Assembly (NCBI GenBank): GCA_022264855.1
Contig: JABYQU010000041.1
Location: forward strand, 1 to 64,000
DNA: 64,000 nt
Source of the DNA: Lenzites betulinus
Lineage: Eukaryota > Basidiomycota > Agaricomycetes > Polyporales > Polyporaceae
Reading direction: 5' to 3'
The position numbers were made by a program, and so were the translations under genes. Below are positions 46,939-58,634 of this stretch, piece by piece; position 1 is the stretch's first letter; each line of letters opens with the position of its first letter. The notes beneath the pieces were generated by a model. It saw only the letters and a program-made list of their open reading frames with translations. It searched no databases and had not been told where the DNA came from.

Positions 46939-47452
46939 TTTTGGCGCTGTACAAATAAGTGGCGGAAGTACTACGAGGGGGAGGAAGATGAGCGTTAGGA
47001 TGCGAGGGACGCGTCGTATCACGCCGAGCTTATATGCGACGGGAGCACACTTGACAGAGTTTGTGCTTCGCGTGAAGTCAAATGTACGGCATGCGATCGA
47101 GTCCCCTTCTGGCGTTCGGATGCGCGTCCGTCAAATCGCGCGTACATTTGCGCCACCCCTCGTTCTACGTCACAGAACGCGGGCTTGTCGTTTCGGAAGC
47201 TATACGCGAAGTACTTTGCGGCGGGTACGAGCAGCGTACGCAGATCTTACGTACGAGAGCTTGGAGAGAGCAAGTCGGGACTCAGTAATATGGCGGTCGA
47301 GTCTTATGATACAGAACATGATAAAGCGACACAGCGGGGATATCTTCGAACAATACTAACGCGTTTGTTAGTAAGTTGTCCAACGGCGAGACGCGGTGGC
47401 GGAAGTCACTCACCAAGCGAGCGTCATCGCGTCGCCTCTAACAGCACGGCGC
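46939..47452. other. no gene seen
   Basis: Upstream of the zinc-finger gene and downstream of the ING gene. Short frames only. Confidence 0.5.
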
Positions 47453-48974
47453 TTATGCGCCGTTCCGCGCCGCCCGTCCTCCCGCCGTTCTCTTCTTACC
47501 ACCGCGCCCTGTCTTCCTCTGATTCTGGCGTCTCTCGAGACAGCGCGAGCAGAACCACGTATTCTTCGGCACGACGGTAAGCCCCACGCAGGCGATGTGG
47601 AACTGCAGCGGATAGCGATCAGCGTCCGAAATGCGCCACATACAAAAGCTCGAGTACGCACCCATTCCTTCTCGCAGTCCTCGTCGTCACACGCGATCAT
47701 CTCGCCGTAGCTGACGCCGTCACAGAAGCAGTATGTCTTGCCGTCGTCCGCGTCGCCGTCGGGCTCCCCGCCTGCGCTGAGCGTTCCGTCGTTGCCCTCG
47801 ACCGCGACAGACAGGTTGCGCGCCACAGGCATTCCTGGGCCCTCAAGCTGTCCATGGGGCCAATCGGAAAGCACGCCATTGCTCATGGCACGCGCACCGT
47901 GCGTATCCACGAGAACGGTGGTCGTCGCCGCGGCAAATGGGGCCGGGAGGGAGGGGTGGCTTGAGGATGGGGGTTGGGCGCTATACGCCTCCCGGCGCGA
48001 GGACGCTGGTTCAGCCTGGGTGCGTTTGTTCGACGAGGAGTTGCTGCCGGCTCGGCCTGACGCGTTCTGGCGGGCGGAGGTGGTGTTGGACTGCGAGGTG
48101 AGGGTTTGGGGGAGGTGGGACGCGACGGACATGACAGACTCGGTGGGAGAGGTAGCACGGTCCCTAGGACGGCCCTCATCAGCATATATACGGGAAATGG
48201 AACAAATGGAGGCAGAAGCTCCGCAGAGGCATGGGGGCATCGGAACTTCCACAAGAAGCCTCCCGCAATCCGATAAACAATGAAAACGAGTACACACCTC
48301 CTGGGACGGGCGCCGTTGCGTTTCGGAGCCTGCCCGTTGTCGACGCGCTCCTTCTTGCTTGGCGTCCGTGTAACATCATCATCGTCCCTCGCCGCCTTCT
48401 TCCTCTTCCCAGGCGTCGTCTCGACGCCGTTCACCAACAGCCCGTTGTACCCCGTCGCCGCCCCAGCAGTCCTGCGGTTCCGCCGGCCGCCCTCGCCCGC
48501 CATGCCGGGCGGGTAGAAGTTGCGCGTCGCCACATGGGGGTACGCCGTCTTCCTCGAGAGCGCCTCGGCGCTCCTCGCAAATTCGAGGTCGGGCATGAGC
48601 TCGAGCAGGGCCTTCATGTGCGCCTTGTGCGCGCGCAGGCCGTCCGCGGCGTGGCACGCGACGCGGATCTTGTCCTCGCCGCCGAGCTTGAGGCGCGCGG
48701 CCTCGTCCGCGATCTCGGTGAGCAGGAACAGGCGGTCGTCGTTCGAGCCCGTCTGCGTCTCGATCATGACGATCAGCTCGTTCACCTTCGCCGTGAGCGC
48801 GGTGATCGAGGACGAGAGCACGGCGTCGAGCTCGCGCAGGTCGCCGAAGCTGCGCGAGAGGTCTGCGGGGACGCTGTCGAGCGTGTGTGTGTACTCGGAG
48901 AGGAGGGCGAGCCCGTACGCGGTCGCGGGGGAGGTCGTGGGGAGGCCGTTCGTGGTGGGGTGTCGGCGCGACAT
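47453..48974 (-). CDS. ING-family PHD-finger chromatin protein
   Basis: Three exons on the minus strand (48974-48296, 48218-47662, 47602-47453) join in phase to 461 residues; the first donor is a less common GTGTAC. ING proteins bring histone acetyltransferase or deacetylase complexes to H3K4me3. The N-terminal ING helical domain is visible (LLSEYTHTLDSVPADLSRSF, LRELDAVLSSSITALTAKVN, ELMPDLEFARSAEALSR). Next come a basic, Ser-rich linker and a C-terminal PHD finger with the full Cys4-His-Cys3 pattern (YCFCDGVSYGEMIACDDEDC, EWFHIACVGL, WFCSRCLERR). MSRRHPTTNG at 48974 is taken as the start; the frame is open to a further Met at 49055. It is head-to-head with the J-protein gene. Confidence 0.88.
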
Positions 48975-49200
48975 GGCGAGGGGTGGGGGTGGGTGGGGAG
49001 GGACGGAGCGGTGGGCTGCCCTCGGGAGGCCTTTGCCAGTCTTCCTCGCCGCCACCGGGGCCCCCGATGGGCGGTGGCTAGGGTCTGCGATCTGCCGACG
49101 GCCACCAGCGGCCCGGCCATCTCGATCGCCTTGCAGATCCCAATTTGCGCGGCTTGCAGAGCGACCACGACCACCTCCCCGCCGTCAAACTGGCAGAGCA
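48975..49200. promoter_or_regulatory. compact divergent promoter, ING / Dph4
   Basis: The two genes are head-to-head with at most about 200 bp between coding starts, so they probably share a bidirectional promoter. No TATA box is seen. Confidence 0.4.
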
Positions 49201-49645
49201 CCGCGCGCCAGATTACTATGCGCTCCTCTCTGTATCGCCTACTGCACCAGCTGCGGACATAAAGGCGGCGTACCACCGTGCCCTGCTCGCCTCCCATCCG
49301 GACAAGCGCGATCGCCCCGGTTCCCAGTCCGCGGATATCGGGCTCTTGAAGCAGGCGTTCAACACCCTGTACACTCCGTCATTGCGCAAAGAATACGATG
49401 CGCTGAGGTTTGCGTCTAACAAGCCTGGTGGCCCACGTCCGGCGCAAGTCATCTCGCTAGAGGAGTTCGAGGAGAGCGAAGGTGCCTCGGAGACAAGCCG
49501 TTGGGTGTATCCCTGTCGATGCGGCGGCCAGTATGTGGTCACGGAGGAGACGCTTGATGCTGGACAACACCTTGTGGGATGCGCGAGCTGCTCTGAGGTG
49601 GTGTGGGTGGGCTACGAGCTGGTGGATGATGTAGAAGGCACATAA
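49145..49645 (+). CDS. DPH4: Dph4/Jjj3-type J protein for diphthamide synthesis
   Basis: Dph4 delivers iron for the first step of diphthamide modification of eEF2. The J domain is clear (DYYALLSVSPTAPAADIKAA, HRALLASHPDKRDRPG with the HPD motif, FNTLYTPSLRKEYDALR). The CSL-type zinc domain follows (WVYPCRCGGQYVVTEETL, LVGCASCSEVVWVGYE) with all four cysteines. It ends at 49645 and the length is normal for the family. No in-frame ATG precedes the J domain: the frame is open from before 49145 (which is TTG), and the only plus-strand ATGs between here and the ING start (48973 and 49067) do not join with canonical splice sites. The start is therefore unresolved. Confidence 0.88.
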   Translation: MRGLQSDHDHLPAVKLAEHRAPDYYALLSVSPTAPAADIKAAYHRALLASHPDKRDRPGSQSADIGLLKQAFNTLYTPSLRKEYDALRFASNKPGGPRPAQVISLEEFEESEGASETSRWVYPCRCGGQYVVTEETLDAGQHLVGCASCSEVVWVGYELVDDVEGT

Positions 49646-51224
49646 GTGGGATGGATGGCACAACCCTCCGTGAGTTGAACGTCGTTGATGCTGTAGCCCT
49701 GCACACTCAGTCAAACAGCGTACGTCTTCAGATGAATATTGTCCTGGGCCGTGGAAATAATCAGTTCCTCAGTATATACCTACTGGCTACGAGACGCTCT
49801 CGTCGGGTGTCAAGTAAGTTGCCGTGGAATATCTATGCTGGGCGTCATGAATACCAATCTTCATCGATCCTCGTAGTCAACGTTTACCAGAAAGCGGAAC
49901 TCCGTCTCCCGCTCGGCGGGGGCTGACTTTAAAACATCTGCACTGGGGTCTGCGCGCTCCATAGCGCACCTTCAACGCAATGTATCCCGCAAAGACCACT
50001 CAAAGGCCGCTGCAAAACACCGTCTCCGGATCTCGCACGCAGCGGTGAACACGCACAATCCACGGGGTTTGGAGCATGTGTAATAGGCCCGATGGCGCAC
50101 TGATGTATGTCGGGTTAAGGCTACGGCCTGCGGCTACTCACCGGCCATATACAAGTCGTAGTGATCATTACTTGCGGTCCGGCCATGCGCATTGAGTGCG
50201 GTTTGCATTCATGAGAGTATTGCGCAGCATGTAGTTATGTTGTGTGCAAACAGCCGCAGTACTCGTCCATGATGCTGCGCGGCCGCGCAGCGCCTGGCTT
50301 CATGAGAGGCTCCCGTATCCGTGGTGTGTGGTCGGCGTACACTCCAGGTTACGGCGGCGAGACCGTTTCACAGGGAGCAGCTCGAGTAAAGAGAGCATGA
50401 GACAACGGGACGCCGGATGGAGAGAACAGACTCCGAGAAATACGGAGAGGAGAGACAAGCGCCGATATCGAAAATGAATTTGACGTCAGTGGCGGGGCGG
50501 GCGCACACCGCGCGCCGGCAATTCTGAACATCAGCGACCTCTGCTTCGACCGCGACCACGACCACATCCACCAGCCTGGCCTCTCTCTGCAGCCCGGGCC
50601 CGGACGCGATGGCGGACGAACGCAAACGTACGAGAACGGTCGGGGATGGGTCGGTTGGCGGGCGTCTGGGACGACAGCACGCTGGGAAATAAAGTTGTGG
50701 TTCGACTTTTGGCGAGAACGGGTCGTGGCCGGCGGACCCATGTCCTCTGCGCGCCCACCTCCTCGGCTCTCTCGCTCTGCCACGACCATGTAAAACACCT
50801 GCCTGCTGCTCCCGTCGTTGCCTTTACCTTCGTCTTTGAGGCCCCCTTTCAAATCGTCTTTCGCTCGGTATTGAGCCAGCGCCCGCCCCGCCCCACTCAT
50901 CCTCCCTTCGAGGATCCGATTCTCGATCCGAGACAGACTCCGGCACGCAACACTCTGCTCTCGGTCGCCTCTCTCTCGGAGCGTCCTGCGCGCGCCCTGT
51001 TGACCTTGTGTTTTGATTGAGACCACCACCCGCCTCCGTATCCGACCCCGTCAGCCGACATCCTCCTCAGTCACTGACCATGATCTCTTCCTGACCGACC
51101 TACCACCCCATAAATATACCCCACCGTGCTCGTTGCGGCATCCGCAGCGAAAGACTCCTCACGACTCTTCATGACCCGATACCTCACAGGTACTCTCACT
51201 CTCACCCACCAAATCCTATCCCGC
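49646..51224. other. no gene seen; long 5' region of the next gene
   Basis: A long minus-strand frame (50349-51029) is low in complexity and matches nothing. From about 50750 the plus strand becomes CT-rich (CTCTCGCTC, CCTTTACCTTCG), typical of a fungal promoter or leader. Confidence 0.45.
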
Positions 51225-52759
51225 ATGGCTCTCTTTGTCTGGGGCTTCATCTGGCTCTTCATGGTCAGTCCATATGCATCTCTTCAAGGCCGCATCTAAC
51301 CACGACTACAACAGAGCGTCTTGATATTCTTTGCCGGACATATCCTCCCTCAGCTCCGCTCAAAACCCCCACCACTTGCCCTAATCCCTAGTCCTCGCTC
51401 GCCCCGCGTGCGTAGCGCGCCGGTTACTCCCGCCCAACCCCCGCTAGAGCCCGCAGCCCCAGATCCGGATGAAGCTGAGACGTACGAGCCTGCCGTCAGC
51501 GCGCCTGCCCCGGCACCTACAGTAGCCGGCCCATCCACCACGAAGAAACCCGCACCAAGGAAGAAGTGGTCGCTCCCCACGCGCTTTTCCTTTGGACGGA
51601 CTGCGCCCAGCCCCAAGTCGTCGCTGCTCTCCGATGGCTCGGCGACGCTGGTCGGGAGTCCCTCACCGCCGCGCTTCTTCCCTGAGTTGCCCCTGGTCGA
51701 GAGTGCGTCCCCATCATCAGATCCGGGCTGCTCCTTCTCTCGCCCCGGCTCGGCACACTCTACACCGGCTTCGACCCCGCGGACGGGACGCAGCATACAG
51801 CTGCCCGGGGCGAAGGCGTTCAAGTTGCTATCTCGGAGGATCTCCGTGAAGAAGTCGGACGCCTTGCGTAATCGCAGTCATAGTCCGCGCGCGTCGGTCG
51901 ACGTGCTGCCCCTCCAAGAAGAAGCTTCGTTCTATTATGAGGAGGCTGATGCCGACAGGATGCACCGAACTAGCACGGCGGAGGCGCACAAGCCAACGCG
52001 TCCGGTGCACCTCCTTCATCAGCGCGGCGTGTCGCTGCCGGGAGAGGTGTTCACCACCTCTTTCGTTAACCCGTTCCGCTCAAGAGCTCGCAAGTCCAAG
52101 GGCCCTCCAGGTACGCCTGATCGTCCGCACCGCTGCGCTTCGCGTAATGCTGACGTCCGCATCCAGCTCTAGACCTGTCCGAACCAGCCCCCTCACCGGC
52201 ACCGCCCAAGCGCCCATTTACCCCGCGCAGAGTGCTCACCTCCTTCCAGCTCGCGCTCACCTCCAGCACCACCACTTCCACGCGTTCGCACTCGTACTCG
52301 CACAGCAAGTGCAAGTCCCGCCGCTCCAGCGTGTCCTCCTCGTCCACAGCAGTGTCCGCATCGTCCGCCCCGTCCGCGCTTGCGCTCTCAGGCGTGGACG
52401 CACCCCCGCGGTCCGCTCCCGTGCCCCGCACACAGCCGTACGCCGCGCCGTACTTCGCCGCAATGCCGCGCTCGTCCCGCCCCGCGTCAAGACCAGATCC
52501 AAGTCCCAAACCACGAGAACGAGAGCGCGAGGGACGCAAGCGCGCGGCATCGCTATCGCCGCCCTTGCAGCCGGAAACAGTTGCGGAGGAGATCGCGGAG
52601 GAGCCGCATCCGCCTCCAGCGGAGGAAGAGGGAGCACTCAGCGCGCTAGAGTTGGGGCTCGGGCAACTTGGGCACGGGCGGCCGCGACGGCAGCAAAGGG
52701 AGAGCAGGCAGCGCGTCGCAGTGAGCGAGAGCGCCATTCTGCTTCGCGCGGAGAGGTAG
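51225..52759 (+). CDS. unrecognised Ser/Pro-rich protein with an N-terminal membrane anchor
   Basis: Three exons (51225-51263, 51315-52110, 52173-52759) join in phase to 473 residues. The first 25 residues form one hydrophobic segment (MALFVWGFIWLFM joined to SVLIFFAGHI), an N-terminal anchor or uncleaved signal. The rest is disordered: Pro/Ala-rich, then basic and Ser-rich patches (PRKKWSLPTRFSFGR, AFKLLSRRISVKK, SHSYSHSKCKSRRSS) with many possible kinase sites, and a C-terminal charged segment (AEEIAEEPHPPP, QQRESRQRVAVSESA). No family is recognised. Confidence 0.65.
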
Positions 52760-53468
52760 CGTTGGGGCCGGGAGTTATGGTTATACGTACGCATATGTGA
52801 GTATATGCAACCTGTAACGGAATGATCGGAAGGCTGACGCTATGCGATTGCAGAATAGACGGACACTACCGGTCACGAATCGAACATGAAGAGCATCGAA
52901 CGCAATCACGCATCATACATCGCGCATCTTGGGCCTCGGGCCACACGGAGCAGACACGAATGGGCATCATCACCACCAGCGATGGGATGCATGCGCCGTA
53001 CTTATTGTATTTCTATGGCGCGCGCGCGCGCGCATGCACCAGGCAGCGCGTCCGCCGCCGCCCGCCGCGAGCTGCGGTCTTTGTTCCTCACGCCACTACT
53101 ACGTATACATACCTCACTAGCGCCTTTAGTAGATACCGCGCATGCGCGCGTGGCTTAATTCCCCGCTTGCGTTTGTTGGCGCGCTTGTGTGTTGGCACAT
53201 ATCGTTATGCATATTCGGGGTTTCAGGTTCGAATTATCTCGCGCGATGTTGTGTGTGCGTGTCAGAGTTCACCGTGGATATCGAAGCCAGCGACATGCAG
53301 GTGAAAACGCTGCGTCCCCGTCGTCGATGTGAGAGTAGTATGTGATGTCACAAGGTTGTAAGGCAAAAATGACCGCGTTACATTAATCCAAATCTCAGCG
53401 CTCCGGCCTGACCTCAGTGCTGATGCCTCAGGCCTCAGGAGTAGACTAGCTAGTAAGGTCTGACCAGA
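52760..53468. other. no gene seen
   Basis: Intergenic DNA between convergent genes. A short (GC)n run lies at about 53017-53032; otherwise nothing. Confidence 0.5.
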
Positions 53469-56400
53469 TCAACTCGTCAGCCCGTCATTCATCAACAACG
53501 CCTGCATGGCCTGCAAGACCGGGTTGTTGTCAGCCTCCCCGGTGCCGAGCATCGTACCGTCCTCGATGCACCGCAACAGCTGGGCGTCCAGGAGACGCCT
53601 GACAGGGGACGTGTCAAAGATGAGAACACCGACGACGATGCGGGCTGACGCACCGGAGATGGTTGACGAGCACGCCGATGCGCGGCCAGGCTTTGAGCTT
53701 GATGTAGCATTCGTTGGAACCGATCGTAAGCCCCCCGCCGATGTGGTTGACTGTAACGGGCCCGCCAAATAGCAGAAGCGCGTAAATGGGAACCTAACAA
53801 CGAATAAATGATCAAAATGTCCACAATGCACAAGAGCTGTAAACATACCTCGGTCCCGTCGCGCAGAAACACCTTGCTCGTCATCTGCTTCTGGAAGTAC
53901 GCGACAAACGGCACGCGCCACGCCGTCGCGCCAAACAGCACCGACGCGGGGTGCAGGAACACGCGCCCATCGCGGAGGTCGTACAGCTTGTACTCGCGCG
54001 CGGTGTTCGCGCGCTGCACGGTGCCCGCCTGCACGCGGTCGAACTTGATCGCCGTGCGCGGGAGGTGCACGCGCGCGACGCGCGGCCAGAGCCCGCCGAG
54101 GACGACGGCCTTCACGAGGTTCGTGTTGGAGGCGTGCGCGTTCAGCTCGGGCGAGCTCGGCTTGGCGCGCGCGGGGACGAACCCGAGCTGGGCGAGCGCG
54201 GAGAGGAAGTCGGCGCGGAGGGAGGTGACGTCGCGCACGGTCGAGGGAGAGATGAAGTTCTGGAAGGAAACACGATGTTAGTCGAGGGATAGAAGGTGAG
54301 GTGAGGGGGAGCACCTGTTCGCAGAAGGCGCGTATGGCGCTGTTGGCGCCGCCCTTGGTTCTTACTGCGATGCATTCCTCGTACGCATTCGCGTCAGTCA
54401 GTAGATCGCTATTTCCGGTAGCGAACCTCGCTCTGGCTCTGTACGGGCTATCAGTCTCGCAGCAGAACTGAGGGAGGATGGTGTCTTACTGGTTCGCCTC
54501 CTCTCGCTTCTCCATAGGGCTGATAAACAGGGGTTTGGACGAGAGGCATGCTGCTATAGTAAGCACCGGGCCCAAACAGCGGAATACGGTCCCCAATATG
54601 AGCATCTGTTCACTCGAGTGTTAAAGAGTGATAAGGTCATATCTTCGAGCGCATACATACCTTTCCTAGGCGCAGATCCATAGGTAACATTGCCTGCACA
54701 AACAATGTCAATGACTTAAGAAAATTCGAAAGCATAGTACACCTACCATATGGCGCCCAAGTGCAGTCAGCTCGCCATCAGGACCGATAGCAGCAAGCTC
54801 TTCCAGTACAGACAAAGCTTTGTCGACAGCGGATATGTCCGGAGGATCGATCGCTCGAGAAAGGAAAGACTTCAGACGGATCAGACGAAATTCCTCGTGA
54901 AATCTAGCAGCATGCTAACCTTCACGTCGTTGTGCACCACTTTGAGTGTTAGCGAAATGCTCTCGAGTGGAACGCGCTTGATCTCTGGGATTGGGAATGG
55001 TTCCATGTGTTTCTCGTGTGCTCGCGTGTACAGCTTGTAACACACGCCTGGCTGCGTCCGGCCGGCACGACCACGACGCTGTCGAGCCGCAGCACGAGTG
55101 ATCCACTGTTCTGTAAGTTTCGTCAAGCCCGCCTCGGCGTCATAGTGCGTCTCTTTGACTTTGCCGCCGTCGATCACGTATATAACGTCGTCGATTGTGA
55201 CCGAAGTCTATGAGCAAGTTTTGATCAAGATGTATGCACCGGACACAGGGTACTGTTCATCTTACCTCTGCAACATTTGTTGAGACAATGATCTTCCACT
55301 CAGACGTGGGCGCGAAAACAACGCGCTGTTCTTCACTCGAGAGGTTGGCGTGGAGAGGAAAGACGCGGGAGTTGGGCACATTTCGTAATCTCTCCATGCA
55401 CTGTCGAATCTCTTGCACACCCGACAGGAATATCAGGATGGCGCCGCGCTTCGGAGCCGTGGCGACAATATGACTGACTGTCGCAGCGATCAACTGACGA
55501 GAGATCAGTCAGTACCGTAAACTAGTCGCACCCGGGCACAACGCTACTCACGTCGTAGTCGAACGAATCCGACCGCATAATGGCGCGAATCGCGGCTTGG
55601 GTGTCTTCACTAAGCCCAGAGTGCTCTGGTTCTTGGTCATCGCCTCCCTTAGTCCTCCTGGAGGCCTTCGCCCCGGAGGGCTGATATTTCAAGCGTGGGA
55701 GGTAGTCTTCGAGGTATCTGAATCGTGGCCTTGTCAGTGACACAAATCAAAGATCGAGCAAACAGTTCTCACAAATCCTCGACAGGATGCGTGAAACCTG
55801 GTATACTCAGGAGAGGTGCATTGTTGAAATAGCGCACGAATACTTCGTGGTTGATCGTCGCAGACATCAGAATTATCTTCAGCTTGCGATGTGTTTTCAA
55901 CAGTTCGCGCAACTCAAGGAGCAAAAAGTCGCCATCTACCGAACGCTCGTGTACCTACCAAAACATACGCAGAACTGGTGAGCGATCAGGTGTACATCAT
56001 ATATCAAGCCGAACTTACCTCGTCCACGACGATGTGAGTAACGTCGTCCAGTTTATCTCCAGAGCCCAAGCGCCGGAGCACGACACCAGTAGTGCAGAAA
56101 AGAATCTTCGTTCTGGGGCCCTGCTTAGACTCGCCACGGATGGCATAACCGACCGAACCATCGTCCAGACGTTCTGCAGAGACTCGAGCTGCGACACCAA
56201 GAGCTGAAAGTCGACGAGGTTGAGTGACGATGATTGACGCCTTCGAACCATGTCCAGCAGCGATGAGATCGTCTAGGACGAACTGAGGCACTGGAGTGCG
56301 TCGTGAGTAGCTGCTAGCAGGAACATCATGGTGTTCTTACGCTGGGTCGTCTTTCCACATCCTGTGCAGGGCATTTAAGGGTGAGCGACTTTGTCAGCAA

Positions 56401-58436
56401 ATATTCGGGGACAACGAACCTGTCTCGCCCACGACGATGACGCAGCGATTGATTCTGAGGAGCTCCAGGAATTGGCCCCGCGAGGAGAATGCAGGCAACT
56501 TTGTACGCACGGAAAGCATCTTTGCATACTCGGCCTTCCCAGAGAGCTGTGTCAGCTCTCTTTTGACCTGTTCGTCTGATCTGTCATCTCGTCTCGGGGC
56601 TCTCGTGCGTTTCGTGGTCACAGGCCCTGAGGAAGATGATGCTTGCGCTGTAGTGGGGATGATCTCGTGCCGAGGAAGAAGATGTTGGAGAGCCTCCGCG
56701 ATACTCGGAGGGCCGTCATCTTGGATCACAGCCCATTCCTCTTCGACGAGGCGCATAGACGCCATGATGATGGACTCGTCGGGGTCCCGTAAAGAATCGG
56801 CCTTGAAGGTGTGGATGAGCCTCGAAATCAGGTGAAGGCGAACGTACGCTGCCACAGATGGTGACGTGAGATACATAGGAGGATGAGTACCGCCGATTGG
56901 CAGGACTCGACCCGTGGCGAGGATATGAAGCGTGAGTGGTGCCATGGGCAGGGGGATGATAATTTCATCGTCACTGCCAACCTTGCCTTCCAGAGCGTCG
57001 ATCTCGTCTTGGTCGACAGCCTGTGTCTCCGATGGATCTATCTTCTCCGACTCCTCCCAGTCGTCGCCCAAAAGACGGCAATTCAACGCGAATACGAGCT
57101 TGGGCCAGCTCTCGACAAGGGCCGGGTTCGACGTGCATTCCTTCACGACATGCTCAGGCCATCCACACTCCTTGACGGCCTTCTCTTCAATCCATCGCTT
57201 CTTCAAGTCAGTGGTCCCGGAGTGCGCCGCCGTGATGAAAGGATTGGAGGAGTTTGCCGATGGAAGGAACCGCTGTGGTAAATCACACTCCGGTACCTGT
57301 AAGATGAGGTATTCGATACACGCTTGTAGAGGCGGCAGCCGGGATAATAAGCTGGAGGTCAACGGGGAGGGTTCAGACAATGCTTTGACAGCATTTCGAA
57401 CTTGTACAGGACTGAACCCGAGCAATCCCAAATCCTTGGTCAGGCGCGGCGTGCCCTCGGACGCCAGACACACAGGCTCAGGGTCTCCAGCTTCCGGGTA
57501 CATGGCAATTCCCTGGACACCGACGGTCAGATGTCTTGAACTCGGTTCTTGGTAGTTCAAACCTTTTTGACAGATTCTTCCACAAAATCTCTCAAGGATG
57601 TTGCCATCTTCGCTTCGGGGGCATTCGCATACTCGGAGGATGTCTGGACGACCTTGGCGCTTCCTTCCCCGCGGTTTACTTCTTCCTTTTTCTTCACGAC
57701 CTTCTCTTGCCGGTCATTTACAGCCTTGCGAGCTGCGAATGGATCAGCATCGTACATCCAACTTTGATGTTCGGGCACGCTCTTGTGCTCGGCAGCTAGT
57801 TGATTCCAGTATTCGCGAGGGCCGGGGGGCAGCACCCTATTAAGCTGTATGCCATTGCAGAACTATTCACAGGCATTTCAGTAAGTTGTTAAGCAGGTCA
57901 TATATACGCTTGACGTACACGATAGAGGGCATAAGTTGCTCCCCAATGACGAGCTTCGAGCGCAGAAGGCATTGTAAATGGAGGGTGGGGCTCCAAGCGC
58001 ACTGATTCTCTTTCCGAAGACTTCTTGTTAAGCCTGATCAGTGTCACGACAAACGAAAAGCCATCTGCTTGTCGCCGCTGTATAAGAAAAGCAGTCAATA
58101 CAATTGCACCATCGGAATGTCAGCAATGACTACCGTGTCAACGATTGGTTTCTCCCATCCATTCTTCTGACACCTACTCAGGGCGTAAGCTTCCAGAGCG
58201 TAGATCACGAGCACAAAGGAAAGCTAGGTTATATTCCTTCCTAACGTTTGACAGTTGTAAAGCAGCAACTTTCCGTTCGCGTACCTTTCGCTCAGTAAGC
58301 TCAGTGGGTATTTCGAACCCGGTGGGAAGAGGGGTTTCTCTTCAGTGCCAGTATGTGCGCTGGCGGCAGGCGTAGCCGATGGTTTGGACGAGTTTCCTGC
58401 ATTTCCGGACTTGACAATGCCTCTCTTGGGAGGCAT
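53469..58436 (-). CDS. DEVH-box RNA helicase, DHX29/DHX57 (YLR419W)-type
   Basis: A many-exon minus-strand gene. It starts MPPKRGIVKSGN at 58436 and passes through PLFPPGSKYPLSLLSER, CQKNGWEKPIVDT, RRQADGFSFVVTLIRLNKKS and FCNGIQLNRVLPPGPREYWN. A UBA-like segment (LLGFSPVQVRNAVKALSEP) and an RWD-like region precede the helicase core. Core motifs in order: I GCGKTTQ across an intron, Ia TQPRRLSALGVAARV, II DEVHERS, III MSATIN, ILIFLSGVQEI, IV-V IVSTNVAETSVTIDDV, and VI ARQRRGRAGRTQPG. The helicase-associated and OB-fold parts follow (FLSRAIDPPD, LTALGRHM, FLHPASVLFGATAWRVPFVA) and the end is MNDGLTS. Introns checked by phase include those joining KK|GIAMYPEAG and LR|RLLDAQ. Relatives act in translation initiation or ribosome-linked RNA remodelling. 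A Met at 58496 is an alternative start. Confidence 0.88.
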
Positions 58437-58634
58437 GCGCGATGCGTTCGGAGAACTTGCAAGAAAAGTCGAGACAGACGCCGAACTGGCACCCACAACT
58501 TGTCCTACCGGACCAATGCTGACTCAGCAAAGCGAGCTGAACCGATCTGAACCGGACCAGCTCGTCACTCCGTAGCTTCCAGCTTACACCGGCGTAAGCA
58601 TCTTAGCTCTGCTTCACCGTGTTCCTCTACGACT
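58437..58634. promoter_or_regulatory. divergent promoter between two DEAH/DEVH helicase genes
   Basis: Only 198 bp separate the ATGs of the DHX29/57-type gene and Prp22. GCTGA/CTCAGC and GAACCG words are seen, but no TATA box. Confidence 0.5.

Noticed and set aside
48231..49262. Plus-strand frames of 299-343 residues opposite the ING gene
   Set aside because: The minus strand carries the ING and PHD domains; these are GC-rich shadows with no motif.
50349..51029. 226-residue minus-strand frame
   Set aside because: Low complexity, no motif, no splice support, and it lies over the CT-rich leader of the next plus-strand gene.
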